Assembly: GCF_026898155.1 (NCBI RefSeq)
Contig: NZ_CP114029.1
Location: forward strand, 3,204,001-3,268,000
Source: Jiella pelagia
Lineage (GTDB): Bacteria; Pseudomonadota; Alphaproteobacteria; Rhizobiales; Rhizobiaceae
DNA: 64,000 nt
Direction of reading: 5' to 3'
Numbering within the stretch: the stretch's first letter is position 1; every line of letters starts with the position of its first letter. Below the pieces are notes generated by a model. The model worked only from the letters and a program-made list of their open reading frames with translations, made no database searches and had not been told where the DNA came from. Shown here piece after piece: positions 19,138-29,443 of the stretch. The translations under genes and the position numbers were made by a program.

Positions 19138-20330
19138 AGAAAGCTCCTGCCGTGGCGGGTGGGCTCGAGGCCGAGATGGGCCGCCACGCTGGCGCCGATG
19201 TCGGCGAAGGTCTCGCGCCGACCGATCGGCTTCGGCTCGACACCCGGACCGAAGGCGAGGACGGGCACGGTCTCGCGGGTATGGTCGGTCCCCGCGAAGG
19301 TTGGGTCGCAGCCGTGATCGGCGGTCACGATCGCGATGTCTCCAGGCTTCATTATCGTTTCAAGTTCCGGCAGTCGCCGATCGAAGGCCTCCAGCGCCGC
19401 GGCATACCCGGAGACGTCGCGCCGATGACCGTATTTCGTGTCGAAGTCGACGAAGTTGGCAAAGACGAGATCGCCGTCCGCCGCCGCGCTGAACGCCTCC
19501 AGCGTCCGATCGAACAGCGTCATGTCGTCGGCGCCCTTCAGGATGCGCGAGATCCCGCGGTGGGCGAAGATGTCCGCGATCTTGCCGACGGCATGGACGC
19601 AGCGGCCGGCCGACACGGCGTGGTCGAGCAGGGTCGGTTCGGGCGGCGGGACGGAATAGTCGCGGCGATTGGCGGTTCGTGTAAAGGTCTCGGCGTTCTC
19701 GCCGATAAAGGGCCGGGCGATCACCCGACCGATGTTCAGCGGATCGACATGGCGGCGGGCGACCTTGCAGAGGCCGTAAAGTCGATCGAGACCGAACCGG
19801 GTCTCGTGGGCGGCAATCTGCAGGACGCTGTCGGCGGAGGTGTAGAAGATCGGCTTGCCGCTCGACAGGCTTGCCTCGCCGAGTTCGCGGATGATCTCCG
19901 TGCCCGATGCGTGCCGGTCGCCGAGAATGCCGGGAAGGTCGGTATCGTCGAGGATCTGGCGGATCAGCTCCGGCGGAAAGGTCGGCACGGTCTTGGGAAA
20001 ATAGCCCCAGTCGAACAGCACCGGCACGCCGGCAATTTCCCAATGGCCGGAGGGCGTGTCCTTGCCATGGGAAATCTCTCTGGCTGAACCGAAGATCGCG
20101 TCCGGATGCCGGAGATCGTTGCCGAGCCCCGCCGCCGCAAGCAGGCCGAGCCGTTCAAGATGGGGGATGTCGAGTTCGCCTTCGCGCCCGCCCGGACGGT
20201 CGGCCTGCCCGGTTCTGCAGGCATTGAGGATGTGGCCGAAGGTATCGGCTCCCGTGTCGCCGAAAGCCTCGGCGTCCGGTGCGGCGCCGATGCCGAAGGA
20301 ATCGAGCACCAGTATGATCGCCCGCGCCAT
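19134..20330 (-). CDS. deoB: Phosphopentomutase
   Basis: A 398-residue alkaline-phosphatase-superfamily mutase interconverting (deoxy)ribose 1-phosphate and 5-phosphate. Metal-binding motifs: [12 protein letters not shown] at the N-terminus, [30 protein letters not shown] and [17 protein letters not shown]. The start is fixed by an AGGAGGCAAAC ribosome-binding site; an upstream in-frame ATG at 20354 lacks one. First gene of the deoB-add-upp operon. Confidence 0.96.
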   Translation of the reverse strand: MARAIILVLDSFGIGAAPDAEAFGDTGADTFGHILNACRTGQADRPGGREGELDIPHLERLGLLAAAGLGNDLRHPDAIFGSAREISHGKDTPSGHWEIAGVPVLFDWGYFPKTVPTFPPELIRQILDDTDLPGILGDRHASGTEIIRELGEASLSSGKPIFYTSADSVLQIAAHETRFGLDRLYGLCKVARRHVDPLNIGRVIARPFIGENAETFTRTANRRDYSVPPPEPTLLDHAVSAGRCVHAVGKIADIFAHRGISRILKGADDMTLFDRTLEAFSAAADGDLVFANFVDFDTKYGHRRDVSGYAAALEAFDRRLPELETIMKPGDIAIVTADHGCDPTFAGTDHTRETVPVLAFGPGVEPKPIGRRETFADIGASVAAHLGLEPTRHGRSFL

Positions 20331-20455
20331 GTTTGCCTCCTGCTCCGAGAACAAGACCGATGGATCGGCTCCCTCATGCCTCCGGGCAAGGATGCAGATC
20401 GCTCAGCCAGTGTCACTCGACAGATCTGGGCGTGGCGGTGGAAATTGACAGTCGG

Positions 20456-21052
20456 TCAGCAGTCGGTGCAGGCAACCTTATCGCCGACGCGCGGCGTATG
20501 ATAGGTCGTCTCACCCATCTTGATCGGCCCGACGAGGCCGAAGCCCCCGAGGGCCTCGTAGTCGTAATAGGCATCGGTCATGATGATGTTGGCGCTCTTC
20601 TCTTTGGCGAATTCGGCTGGCAGCACATAGGTCTGGCCGGCGATCAGGGCCGTCGTTCCGACTAGCGGATTGTGGGAGCGGGTCCAGTCGATCGTCGCCT
20701 TGCCGGTCGCGTCTATGTTCACCTGGGTGACGCGCAGAAACACCTTCGAGGCGTCGTATGGCTGCAGCAGCGAAGCGGTGACGTCGAAGAGGGCGTCGAT
20801 CTGGGCAGGTGTCGCAGCCTCGACCTGTCCGACGAGATCTCCGATCGTGCCGGCCGCATTGTGGATCTTGCGGTTGATCGCGAGGGCGACGGTGGCATCT
20901 GATCCGGCCATGTAGAGCACGGCGACGAACGGGAAGACGATGGCGAATTCGACGGCGGTCACACCGCGCTTGTCGCGCGGAAAGCGCGCTGCCGCGTGCC
21001 AAAGATCCTCGAGGGCGAAGCGGAGGCGGTCGATCCTGCCAATCTTCAACAT
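20456..21052 (-). CDS. TadG/TadE-like pilus assembly protein
   Basis: A 198-residue protein with the prepilin-like TadE/TadG N-terminus: a basic stretch, then RGVTAVEFAIVFPFVAVLYMAG, in which Glu at position 5 of the hydrophobic segment is the classical pseudopilin residue. The rest is extracytoplasmic and ends in a single Cys-x-x-Cys (ACTDC). Its start overlaps the stop of the neighbouring TadE-like gene (TGATG), so they are coupled. Probably a minor pilin of the Flp system. Confidence 0.8.
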   Translation of the reverse strand: MLKIGRIDRLRFALEDLWHAAARFPRDKRGVTAVEFAIVFPFVAVLYMAGSDATVALAINRKIHNAAGTIGDLVGQVEAATPAQIDALFDVTASLLQPYDASKVFLRVTQVNIDATGKATIDWTRSHNPLVGTTALIAGQTYVLPAEFAKEKSANIIMTDAYYDYEALGGFGLVGPIKMGETTYHTPRVGDKVACTDC

Positions 21053-21652
21053 CAGTAGGGCTCCGTCATGAAGGCTGCACTGCCGACGACCATGAAGGAA
21101 TGGTCGCTCATGCCGGTCGACATCTCCCGCAAGACGTCGACGTAGAGCGGCCATTTGTAATAGGCCTTGAGGGCCGTGATCATCTCGCCGGTCGGCTTCG
21201 TATAGGAAAAGCCGGTGGCGTCGAGATCGCCGTCCTTGACAGGTGCGCTCGTCGGAACGGCGCCGAAGGACCCGTATGTCTTCAGATCGACCTGCAGCTT
21301 CGAGCAGTCGAACATGAAGTTCACCTCGGCACACAGCTTGGCCTTGAACTCGGTCTCGGTCAGATCGGCATTGGTGATCTGGCCGGTCCGAACCTCCCGG
21401 CCGATCTTGGCGACCGCCCGGTCCATGACGAGCCTCGGCATAAAAGACGGTTGCCGTTTCGAGCAGCACCAGCATCAGGAGCAGGAAGGGCAAGGCCAGA
21501 ATGACGAATTCGATCGCGACGGCGCCGTCACGGTTGCGAAGAAAAGCGGAGAGCTTTCGCGAGCGCGGCTTCTGGTCTGCTCCAGCGGCGACCGCCTGAC
21601 CGTTCGAACGACCGCGGCCGGGGATGTCGTCATGGTCTTTGATCGTGAGCAT
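21052..21652 (-). pseudogene. TadE-like minor pilin, +1 frameshift
   Basis: The N-terminal half (RNRDGAVAIEFVILALPFLL, then a long hydrophobic helix ending ETATVFYAE) is in one frame. The continuation LVMDRAVAKIGREVRTGQ and a C-terminus ending AAFMTEPY are in another. The break is at 21430-21436, where GAGCCTC replaces GAGCTC (Glu-Leu). Total length is 3n+1; removing one base gives a 199-residue TadE protein. There is no other damage. Coupled to the TadG-like gene downstream. Confidence 0.8.
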
Positions 21653-21839
21653 CGCACCTTCCGAAAATTCGATGCTGAACGGCCTTCGAGCCGATGCGAC
21701 TGACCGCCTGGCTCACAGGGCTTTCGAGCGCTGGCTGCAAAATAGCGGCGTAACGCTTAGGAAAGCGTTACGCAGAGAGGGGAAATACCTGATAAAAGAA
21801 AGCGGCTTCGGACCCTGCGCGACATGCTGGCGTTGCAGC

Positions 21840-22022
21840 CGATCGCCTCATGAAGATGGAGGTGGAAGTGCGCACCGGCGCGGCGAAGGGTGCACGCCCG
21901 CCGTTGCGCGAGATGCAGCGGAACGGCTACCGGGAGCTGGGACACGCGTGCGGGCCGGATCGCGCTGGAGATCCCGAAGCTGCCAAGGGCAGCTACTTCC
22001 CGAGCTTCCTTGAGCTGCGCCG
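21840..22022 (+). pseudogene. IS256-family transposase remnant (N-terminal part)
   Basis: About 60 codons resembling the start of IS256-type transposases: MEVEVRTGAAKGARPPLREMQRNGYRE, then, after a frame change, GRIALEIPKL and GSYFPSFLE. No catalytic part remains. It abuts the end of the GGDEF gene and marks one edge of a zone of insertion debris inside the pilus locus. Confidence 0.65.
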
Positions 22023-22028
22023 CATCCG

Positions 22029-22834
22029 TCATGATCCGCATTCGCCGCCTCGGCCGCACATCATGAACTTTCCGGACGGTTGCTCGGAGAAGAACTCGAC
22101 TCGCCCACGGCCGCGAGACTTTGCAAGATACAATCTTTCGTCCGCATCCCTCAGCATTGCATGCAGGTCGTGCGCATCATGACTGGAAGCGCCTCCTACG
22201 CTGACCGAGACTTTCACCGGCCCGCCTGCTGATGACACCATTGCGGTGGATCTGACGGCCGAACAAATCGCCTCCCCGCATTTGATGCCCTGTTGGACGT
22301 CCGCATCAGGAAGCAGAACTGCAAATTCCTCGCCGCCGAGACGACCGACAATCGCATGTCCGCCTGCCGCTCGTTTCAAAGCCTTGGCAATCAGTCGAAG
22401 GGCCTCGTCGCCGGTCGCATGTCCATAGTTGTCGTTGATATTCTTGAAGAGGTCGGCATCGTCAGGAGAAGCACGCATCCTGAAGCCCCTGGCGTCTCTT
22501 GGATCATCTCGTCGGCACGGTCATAGAAGGCCTGCCGATTGAGAAGTCCGGTCATGCCGTCATGGCTGGCAGCGATTCTGAGTGCACGGTTCAACTGCGA
22601 AATCTGGAGTAACTTTAAGGAGGCAAAAATGAACAAGGGCGTGGCGAGAACGATCGGGAGCAAGATTGCCGCCGTCATGGCCTTGCGGAATGCGTCGCCA
22701 GACTCGCGCCAGAAGAGGACGGATGTGAAGCCAACGGCTATGATGGTGCAAATAGCCACTCCGAGAGTCGTCATGCATACAAGTTTTATCAATGTTTTTG
22801 TTTGTAATTGTGATAACCGCTTAATTTTCAACAT
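22029..22834 (-). pseudogene. Membrane GGDEF protein (diguanylate cyclase), -1 frameshift
   Basis: Two TM helices (LVCMTTLGVAICTIIAVGF and MTAAILLPIVLATPLF) precede a GGDEF domain beginning ASHDGMTGLLNRQAFYDRA and carrying an intact GRLGGEEFAVLL. The domain changes frame after GCVLLL, just before DADLFKNINDNYGH; one base is missing near 22465 (CTGACGATGCC where CTG-ANC-GATGCC is expected). Unlike the other broken genes, this is a deletion and not at a GAGCTC site. The coding region is less GC-rich than its surroundings, suggesting acquisition from elsewhere. Confidence 0.75.
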
Positions 22835-23036
22835 CTTAATTGCTCTCCGGTTGCGTCCGCTATTAAGCCCGAAAAGTTGATGCTTCGTTCAAAATACTAG
22901 GTAATGTGATAACCTTGGCTTACGTTGCTACGGTTGTAGAGAAGACTCCCCTGAATCACTGGTAGCCTCTCGTTCCAGTTCACGTGACGGCTGACTTCGA
23001 TCCAGATCCCGCTTCGGACAGATTTCGACGGGCCCT
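22835..23036. other. AT-rich gap upstream of the GGDEF gene
   Basis: No gene is seen. The stretch is clearly more AT-rich than average and probably holds the GGDEF promoter and a junction with the IS630 remnant. Confidence 0.4.
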
Positions 23037-23550
23037 CAGGCGGTCCGCAAGGCAACGAAAGACGCCGTCCAGGCTCGGCGCCTTTTGGCGCTGACCGGGA
23101 TTTGCGACGGCAGCTCGCGCAGCGATGCCGCCCGGCTCGGCGATGTGACGGTGGTGATCAATCGGGACAGGGTGGTGCGGTTCAACGCCCGCGGTCTGTA
23201 CGGGCTGATCAACGGCAAGGCGCCTGGCAACAGGCCGAAGCTGAACGACGCGCAGCGTCAGGCGCTGGCGGACGTGGTCGAACGGGAACCGATCGATCCC
23301 GGTAATCCACGGCGTGGCGCGATGGTGACCGCAAGGATCTGGTGCGCTCAATCTTTGGGGGAATTCAGCATCGAGATCGACGAGACGACGGTCGGGCCCG
23401 AATTCAGGGCCCCGGACTTTGCCAAACTCTCTGCTTGGCCGCGCCACGATGCCCAAGCTCGAAGTGCCGGCCGACATCACCCTGATGTTCCTGCCATCAA
23501 AGGCGCTCGAATTGAGCCCGTTCGTCACGAAGGCTGTCGCGGATAGCGCT
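23037..23550 (+). pseudogene. IS630-family transposase remnant, internally deleted
   Basis: Recognisable IS630 pieces: CDGSSRSDAARLGDV and VVRFNARGLYGLINGKAPG (helix-turn-helix region), a Q-R-Q-A-L-A-D-V-V block, EFSIEIDETTVG, and near the end ITLMFLPSKALELSP, which belongs close to the C-terminus. The DDE core between them is lost and the frame shifts more than once. Dead element. Confidence 0.7.
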
Positions 23551-23731
23551 TAATGCGCAACAAGCCGCAGAACGCCTCGGTGGACGGCATCGAGATCGTC
23601 AGGAGAGCCGCCTGACCACGTCGGCTTCGCAGCTCGCCCGAGCCTCTCCGCCGCCTCCGTGATGATCCCCATGCGAGGTCGCGGACGCTCGTTATGATCT
23701 CTCTGCACACCCTCTAAGGGGGCTGCCTGGA
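23551..23731. other. Gap without a recognisable gene
   Basis: A 20-codon frame MRNKPQNASVDGIEIVRRAA and other short frames are seen, none convincing. Probably more insertion-sequence debris. Confidence 0.35.
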
Positions 23732-24199
23732 TCAGTTGGCCTTCGCCGCCTGCTCGACGATATTCTGGCGCTGGGTCTGCTGCTGGACGACCGCACCGAA
23801 GCTGTTCATGTCGTCGCCGACGGTGACGGTGGGCACGCATTTCGGCGTGCAGGCAAAGGTCGAACGGCTGGCCTGCCGATAGACCCGGACCGTGTTGTCC
23901 TCGAAGGTCTGCACCGAAACCTGTTCGTCGATGAAGGCGTCACCGTTCTCGTCGAGAATGACCATATTGGTGATGCCGCTGCTCTTGCCGGTGAGGACGA
24001 GGCGGCTGGGAGACAGGACCTGAACGTCGACGATCGCCGGATTGCCGACGATGACGGTGGCCGCCGCCTTCTCCAGCTCGATGACCTTGGCCTGGTCCAT
24101 CTCGACGTTGAGCGGCTCCTTGGCAGCAGCCACGTCCAGCGGAATGGCCAGAAAGACGATGGCCGAGATCAATGAAGCGACGGCTGGGCGCAGAACCAT
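23732..24199 (-). CDS. Pilus assembly N-terminal domain protein (CpaC N-domain-like)
   Basis: A 155-residue exported protein. After a signal peptide (to about LDVAAAKEP) comes a domain like the N-terminal domain of the secretin CpaC/RcpA: VEMDQAKVIELEKAAATVIVGNPAIVDVQVLSPSRLVLTGKSSGITNMVILDENG, with no secretin pore domain after it. Two Cys (FACTPKC) could form a disulfide. It lies divergent to the Flp pilin gene and likely acts in the periplasm as part of, or beside, the Flp pilus machinery. Confidence 0.75.
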   Translation of the reverse strand: MVLRPAVASLISAIVFLAIPLDVAAAKEPLNVEMDQAKVIELEKAAATVIVGNPAIVDVQVLSPSRLVLTGKSSGITNMVILDENGDAFIDEQVSVQTFEDNTVRVYRQASRSTFACTPKCVPTVTVGDDMNSFGAVVQQQTQRQNIVEQAAKAN

Positions 24200-24558
24200 G
24201 GCGAGAAATCCGATCGATCAGCGTTGTGGCGGATTGAGCGTCACTCTCGCTGATCAGGCTGAACGAAGCGTTAACCGCGCTGCGAAGCAGATGCGGCACT
24301 CTTTCGAAAAACCGTTTCGGCGTAACGTTCTCGGCCTGGGGCGGGCCTCATCGAGAGGCAGTGCAGTCCGGCGGCCCGTTTCCTCTGTCGCAGGGGATTG
24401 GAGGCTTCACGGCCGCAGCCTGGCGGGCGAAGGCCGATAATAAGTAAAAATCAACCAATCACCTTAAGTCCATCGCAACGGCATGGGGCTAGGGTCAGTC
24501 TTGCTCGAACGACGGGACAGTCGACGGGTGCGCTATCAAGAGATCTCAAGGAGTCAAC
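24200..24558. other. Divergent upstream region of the pilin genes
   Basis: A 359-base region between two divergent genes with no credible ORF. The part just before the pilin gene is locally AT-rich and presumably contains its promoter; no specific operator is recognised. Confidence 0.4.
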
Positions 24559-24732
24559 ATGTCCAAGCTCATCGCTCGCTTCGCCAAGAATGAATCCGGC
24601 GCCACCGCCATCGAATACGGCCTCATCGGCGGTATCATGGCCGTCGCCCTGCTCGCCATGTTCGCGATCTTCACGCCGAAGATGGAAACCGCTCTCACCA
24701 ACATCGGTGACAAGATGGTCTCCGGCAAGTAA
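24559..24732 (+). CDS. flp: Flp/Fap type IVb pilin
   Basis: A 57-residue major pilin. A short basic leader is followed by the classic Flp sequence NESGATAIEYGLIGGIMAV: cleavage is expected after Gly, with Glu at +5 and Tyr at +6, then a hydrophobic helix and a short soluble tail ending SGK. AAGGAG lies seven bases before the ATG. The prepilin peptidase gene that would process it follows on the same strand. Confidence 0.93.
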   Translation: MSKLIARFAKNESGATAIEYGLIGGIMAVALLAMFAIFTPKMETALTNIGDKMVSGK

Positions 24733-24986
24733 TCCTCGCGATCGTCGAAAAAGACCTCGCAAATTGCAAATTTGACGTGGGTGGTCGGCGCAGAGCCGGC
24801 CGCCCACGATTTCGTTGTCGGCACGATTTTTTGTCGTCGAATGAAGCCTGTCTGTTCGACGATGGCACAGGGGCCGTAAACGAACGGGTCACGATTTGCG
24901 CCCATGATCTGCCGGCGAAGAAGCGCGCCTCGCCTCGAAGTGGCGCCCGCCGTCGACGCGTACAGGCCGAAGACGAAGGAGACGTC

Positions 24987-25490
24987 ATGCTAACCACCGT
25001 CCTGCTCCTCACCGTCTTTCCCTTCGCGATGATCTACAGCGCGCTGACCGACCTGCTCGAGATGAAGATCGAGAACCGGGCAATGATCATTCTTGCCGCC
25101 GCCTTCGTTCCGGCGGCGCTGTTGATCGGCATGCCGTGGTCGGTAGTCGGCTCGCATCTCCTCGTCGGCTTCCTGTGCCTTTGCGTCACCTTCGCGTTGT
25201 TCGCCGCCGGTGGCATGGGCGGCGGCGATGCCAAGCTGATCGCGGCGACGGCGCTTTGGTTCGGACCAAGCATGCTGTCGGTGGAGTATATTCTCTTTTC
25301 TGCGCTGATCGGCGGCGGTCTGACCGTCACGCTGCTCGTTCTTCGCGGCCATCTCCTGCCGGTTACGGGGGTCGAATTCGTCGATCGCCTGATGGAGAGG
25401 GACACCGGCGTGCCCTATGGCATCGCGCTCGGCGCCGCCGGCCTCTACGTCTATTCGTCGAGCTTCTGGCTGACTGCGGCGCTCGGCTGA
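24987..25490 (+). CDS. cpaA: A24-type prepilin peptidase
   Basis: A 167-residue polytopic aspartic peptidase of the TadV/CpaA group, which cleaves the Flp prepilin leader. Both catalytic Asp motifs are seen: the Asp of SALTDLLEMKIEN near residue 22 and GGGDAKLIAA (GxGD) near residue 78. Four to five TM helices. GAAGGAGACGTC precedes the ATG. The further cpa/tad genes (cpaB-F, tadB-C) are not downstream; a terminator and the cco genes follow. Confidence 0.9.
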   Translation: MLTTVLLLTVFPFAMIYSALTDLLEMKIENRAMIILAAAFVPAALLIGMPWSVVGSHLLVGFLCLCVTFALFAAGGMGGGDAKLIAATALWFGPSMLSVEYILFSALIGGGLTVTLLVLRGHLLPVTGVEFVDRLMERDTGVPYGIALGAAGLYVYSSSFWLTAALG

Positions 25491-25686
25491 AACGCATCGG
25501 CATCTAGCGCTGACCTCGATGCGTGACCTCGCCGAGTGTGCCTTGCACGTTGGTTGACCCGATCTCCTGGATGCCGGCTGGGGGCCTTCCCGTTGAAATC
25601 TGTGAGGTCGGTGCCTTGGGGCCGGCTGCCTGATGGCGACCAGATGGCGAAGCAAAGAATCTCAAAGCCTGGCCTCGATCGCACAA

Positions 25687-25718
25687 ACGGGCTCCCGCCA
25701 TTTCCGGCGGGAGCCCGT
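25687..25718. terminator. Strong bidirectional terminator, cpaA / ccoP
   Basis: A 13-bp perfect stem (ACGGGCTCCCGCC with GGCGGGAGCCCGT), a 6-base loop and TTTTC on the plus strand, TTGTG on the minus strand. It lies between the convergent ends of the pilus and cytochrome oxidase operons. Confidence 0.85.
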
Positions 25719-25744
25719 TTTCATTCCAGTCGAGGGATCCAGGA

Positions 25745-26617
25745 CTACTCGCCACCGCCGAGGCTGTGGACATAGACGGTCAGTTCCTTCACCGTCGTCT
25801 CGCCGAGGCGCTGGCCCCAGGCGGGCATGACGCCGTGACGAGGGCCGCTCACCTGCCGGACGATGTCCGCCTTGGTGCCGCCATAGAGCCAGATGGCATC
25901 GTTGAGTGCCGGCGCGCCGATCTCCTTCACCCCTTCGCCCGTCTCGCCGTGGCACGCGGCGCAGTTTTCGGCGAAGACGACCTGGCCTTGTTCCGCCGCC
26001 GCCTCGTCGCCGGCATTGCCGGAGAGGGACAGGACGTATGCGGCCACCGCGTCGATCTGCGCGCGGTCGAGGATGCCGTCGCGGCCGAAGGCCGGCATTT
26101 CCGAGATCCGCGTGTCGTCGTCCGACGCGTAGCGGATGCCATGGTCGAGGGTGGTGTGGATCGCCTCCAGCGAACCGCCCCAGATCCAGGCATCGTCGTT
26201 GAGGTTCGGATAGCCCGGCCAACCTTCCGCGCCAGAGCCGTGGCACTGGACGCAATTGACCTTGAAGGCGGCCCGCCCGCCGGCGATGGCGACGGTGCGA
26301 AGGTCGGGATCGGCATTGATCTCCTCGACCGAGAGCGAGGCGATCTGTTCGAGCTGGCCTGCCCGGGCGGCATTGGCAGCGGCGGTCTCTTCAGCGAGTT
26401 CGCCGCGGCTCGACCAACCGAGCAAGCCGGAGGTGGCGGAATTGACCAACGGCCAGGCCGGGTAGAGGATCGTATAGACCAGCGCAAAGACGATCGTCGC
26501 GTAGAAGGTCCATAGCCACCAGCGCGGCAGCGGGTTGTTGAGTTCCTTGATGCCGTCCCAGGAATGGCCCGTGGTCTCGACACCGGTGATCTGGTCGACG
26601 TCCTTGTGATCGGCCAT
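25745..26617 (-). CDS. ccoP: cbb3-type cytochrome oxidase, dihaem subunit III
   Basis: A 290-residue membrane-anchored c-type cytochrome. An N-terminal FixP_N region with one TM helix (LWTFYATIVFALVYTILYP) is followed by two cytochrome c domains with haem motifs CVQCH near residue 130 and CAACH near residue 220. It passes electrons from the bc1 complex to CcoO/CcoN. Last gene of the operon, four bases after ccoQ. Confidence 0.96.
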   Translation of the reverse strand: MADHKDVDQITGVETTGHSWDGIKELNNPLPRWWLWTFYATIVFALVYTILYPAWPLVNSATSGLLGWSSRGELAEETAAANAARAGQLEQIASLSVEEINADPDLRTVAIAGGRAAFKVNCVQCHGSGAEGWPGYPNLNDDAWIWGGSLEAIHTTLDHGIRYASDDDTRISEMPAFGRDGILDRAQIDAVAAYVLSLSGNAGDEAAAEQGQVVFAENCAACHGETGEGVKEIGAPALNDAIWLYGGTKADIVRQVSGPRHGVMPAWGQRLGETTVKELTVYVHSLGGGE

Positions 26618-26620
26618 GGG

Positions 26621-26776
26621 TCAGTCCTCCTTGAGAGGGATAGCGGCGGCCTCGTCGGCCGCCCGGCGGGCGCCGGGCCGCAGGACGAAGCCGATGACGC
26701 CGAGGAAGAAGACGGCCATCGCGAGCAAACCCCAGGAGTCCGCGAAGGCGCGCATGTTGTGGTAGTCGAAGTCCAT
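26621..26776 (-). CDS. ccoQ: cbb3-type cytochrome oxidase subunit IV
   Basis: A 51-residue protein with one TM helix (WGLLAMAVFFLGVIGFVL) and a charged C-terminal tail, the normal make-up of CcoQ/FixQ, which stabilises the core complex. It lies between ccoO and ccoP and shares their orientation. Confidence 0.9.
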   Translation of the reverse strand: MDFDYHNMRAFADSWGLLAMAVFFLGVIGFVLRPGARRAADEAAAIPLKED

Positions 26777-26787
26777 GTCGGGCCTCC

Positions 26788-27592
<805 letters not shown>

Positions 27593-27602
27593 CGGATTGT
27601 CC

Positions 27603-29267
27603 TCACTCCGCCGGCTGCAGGGTCTGGGCGCCGCCCATCGGCACCTCCCGGCGGACGTCGCCGCGGATGGTCTTGTAGACGTTGAAGGCCATGATCAGCG
27701 CCCCGGCCAGGAACATCGCCCCGCCCAGCATGCGCAGGACGTAGTAGGGATGCATGGCGGCAACGGTCTCGGCGAAGGAGTAGACGAGATAGCCGTCCTC
27801 TCCGTATTCCCGCCACATCAGGCCCTGCATGATGCCCGAGACCCACATGACGGCTGCGTAGACGACGATGCCGAGGGTGGCGAGCCAGAAGTGCCAGTTG
27901 ACGAGGCGCAGAGAGTAGAGCCGCTCGCGGCCCCAGAGCTTCGGCGTCAGGTGATAGACCGCACCGAAGGAGATCATGCCGACCCAGCCGAGCGCGCCGG
28001 AATGGACGTGTCCGATGGTCCAGTCGGTGTAGTGCGAGAGCGAGTTCACCGACTTGATCGACATCATCGGGCCCTCGAAGGTCGACATGCCGTAGAAGGC
28101 GATGGAGATCACCATCATCCGCAGTACCGGGTCGGTGCGCAGCTTGTCCCAGGCCCCCGACAGCGTCATCAGGCCGTTGATCATGCCGCCCCAGGAGGGC
28201 ATCCACAGCATGATCGAGAACACCATGCCCAGCGTCTGAGCCCAGTCGGGCAGGGCGGTGTAATGGAGGTGATGGGGGCCGGCCCAGATATAGAGGAAGA
28301 TCAGCGCCCAGAAGTGGATGATAGACAGCCGGTAGGAATAGACCGGCCGGTTCGCCTGCTTCGGAACGAAGTAGTACATCATCCCGAGGAAGCCGGCGGT
28401 GAGGAAGAAGCCGACGGCGTTGTGGCCGTACCACCACTGGGTCAGCGCGTCCTGGACGCCGGAGAAGGCCGAGTAGCTCTTGGCGCCGACGAAAGAGACC
28501 GGCAGCGACAGGTTGTTGACCACGTGCAGCATCGCGATGGTCACGATGAAGGCGAGGTAGAACCAGTTGGCGACGTAGATGTGCGGTTCCTTGCGCTTCA
28601 CCAGCGTGCCGAGGAAGACCGCGAGATAGGCGACCCAGACGACTGTCAGCCACAGATCGACGTACCATTCGGGCTCGGCATATTCTCGGCCCTCGGTGAT
28701 GCCGAGGAGATAGCCGGTCGCCGCCAGGACGATGAACAGCTGGTAGCCCCAGAAGACGAACCAGGCGAGATTGCCGCCCCAGAGCCTTGCCCGGCAGGTG
28801 CGCTGGACGACGTAGAAAGACGTTGCGATCAAGGCGTTGCCGCCGAAGGCGAAGACCACCGCAGAGGTATGCAGAGGCCGCATCCGGCCGAAGTTGAACC
28901 AGGGCTGGATGTTGAGATCCGGCCAGGCGAGCTGCGAGGCGATGACGACGCCGACCAGAAAGCCGACGATCCCCCAGACCACCGTCGCCACCACACCGTA
29001 ACGGACCACCTCGTCCTGATAGGCGACGCTCGCCATTTTACCGGTTGTCGCCCCGGGCGCTCCGGAGCTCGGCCCATCAGCGCGAAGCGGAATCATCTTG
29101 TCGCCGGAAAAGTCGATCCGGCGGACAAGAAAGATCGTCGCTATCAACAGCACGAAAAACAGCACATAGGAGTGCTGCCTGAAAGGCTCGTCGGCCGCAA
29201 ACCCGGCGCCGAGCAGCGCCAGGAATGCGGCGAGACCGACGAGCACGGTCTCGGTCGTATATTTCAT
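27603..29267 (-). CDS. ccoN: cbb3-type cytochrome oxidase catalytic subunit I
   Basis: A 554-residue haem-copper oxidase subunit with about 14 TM helices; it reduces oxygen to water with high affinity. Haem and copper ligands are visible: [26 protein letters not shown] (Cu-B His), AGPHHLHYT and [13 protein letters not shown]. An N-terminal extension of about 75 residues with two extra TM helices precedes the core. First gene of ccoNOQP, about 100 bases downstream of an FNR/FixK box. Confidence 0.97.
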   Translation of the reverse strand: MKYTTETVLVGLAAFLALLGAGFAADEPFRQHSYVLFFVLLIATIFLVRRIDFSGDKMIPLRADGPSSGAPGATTGKMASVAYQDEVVRYGVVATVVWGIVGFLVGVVIASQLAWPDLNIQPWFNFGRMRPLHTSAVVFAFGGNALIATSFYVVQRTCRARLWGGNLAWFVFWGYQLFIVLAATGYLLGITEGREYAEPEWYVDLWLTVVWVAYLAVFLGTLVKRKEPHIYVANWFYLAFIVTIAMLHVVNNLSLPVSFVGAKSYSAFSGVQDALTQWWYGHNAVGFFLTAGFLGMMYYFVPKQANRPVYSYRLSIIHFWALIFLYIWAGPHHLHYTALPDWAQTLGMVFSIMLWMPSWGGMINGLMTLSGAWDKLRTDPVLRMMVISIAFYGMSTFEGPMMSIKSVNSLSHYTDWTIGHVHSGALGWVGMISFGAVYHLTPKLWGRERLYSLRLVNWHFWLATLGIVVYAAVMWVSGIMQGLMWREYGEDGYLVYSFAETVAAMHPYYVLRMLGGAMFLAGALIMAFNVYKTIRGDVRREVPMGGAQTLQPAE

Positions 29268-29369
29268 CGATTACCACCCTCGTTCGAACCGGCGGCAAGC
29301 TGCGGCCGGTAGGGCCGGGCCGAGCGCCGGGATCGGCGGATGAATTGGCAGCTTCCGGAGCGGCACGCC

Positions 29370-29383
29370 TTGACTTGGATCAA
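29370..29383. promoter_or_regulatory. FNR/FixK box shared by ccoNOQP and hemerythrin-hemN
   Basis: TTGACTTGGATCAA matches the FNR/FixK consensus TTGAT-N4-ATCAA at 9 of 10 fixed positions. It lies about 100 bases upstream of ccoN and 60 upstream of the hemerythrin gene, between two divergent operons both expected to respond to low oxygen. The FnrN gene 4.7 kb away is the natural candidate regulator. Confidence 0.75.
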
Positions 29384-29443
29384 GGCAGACAAGCCCTCGA
29401 TCGGCGAGACAGGACGTGTGATCATCGCCATCGGAGTCGCGCC

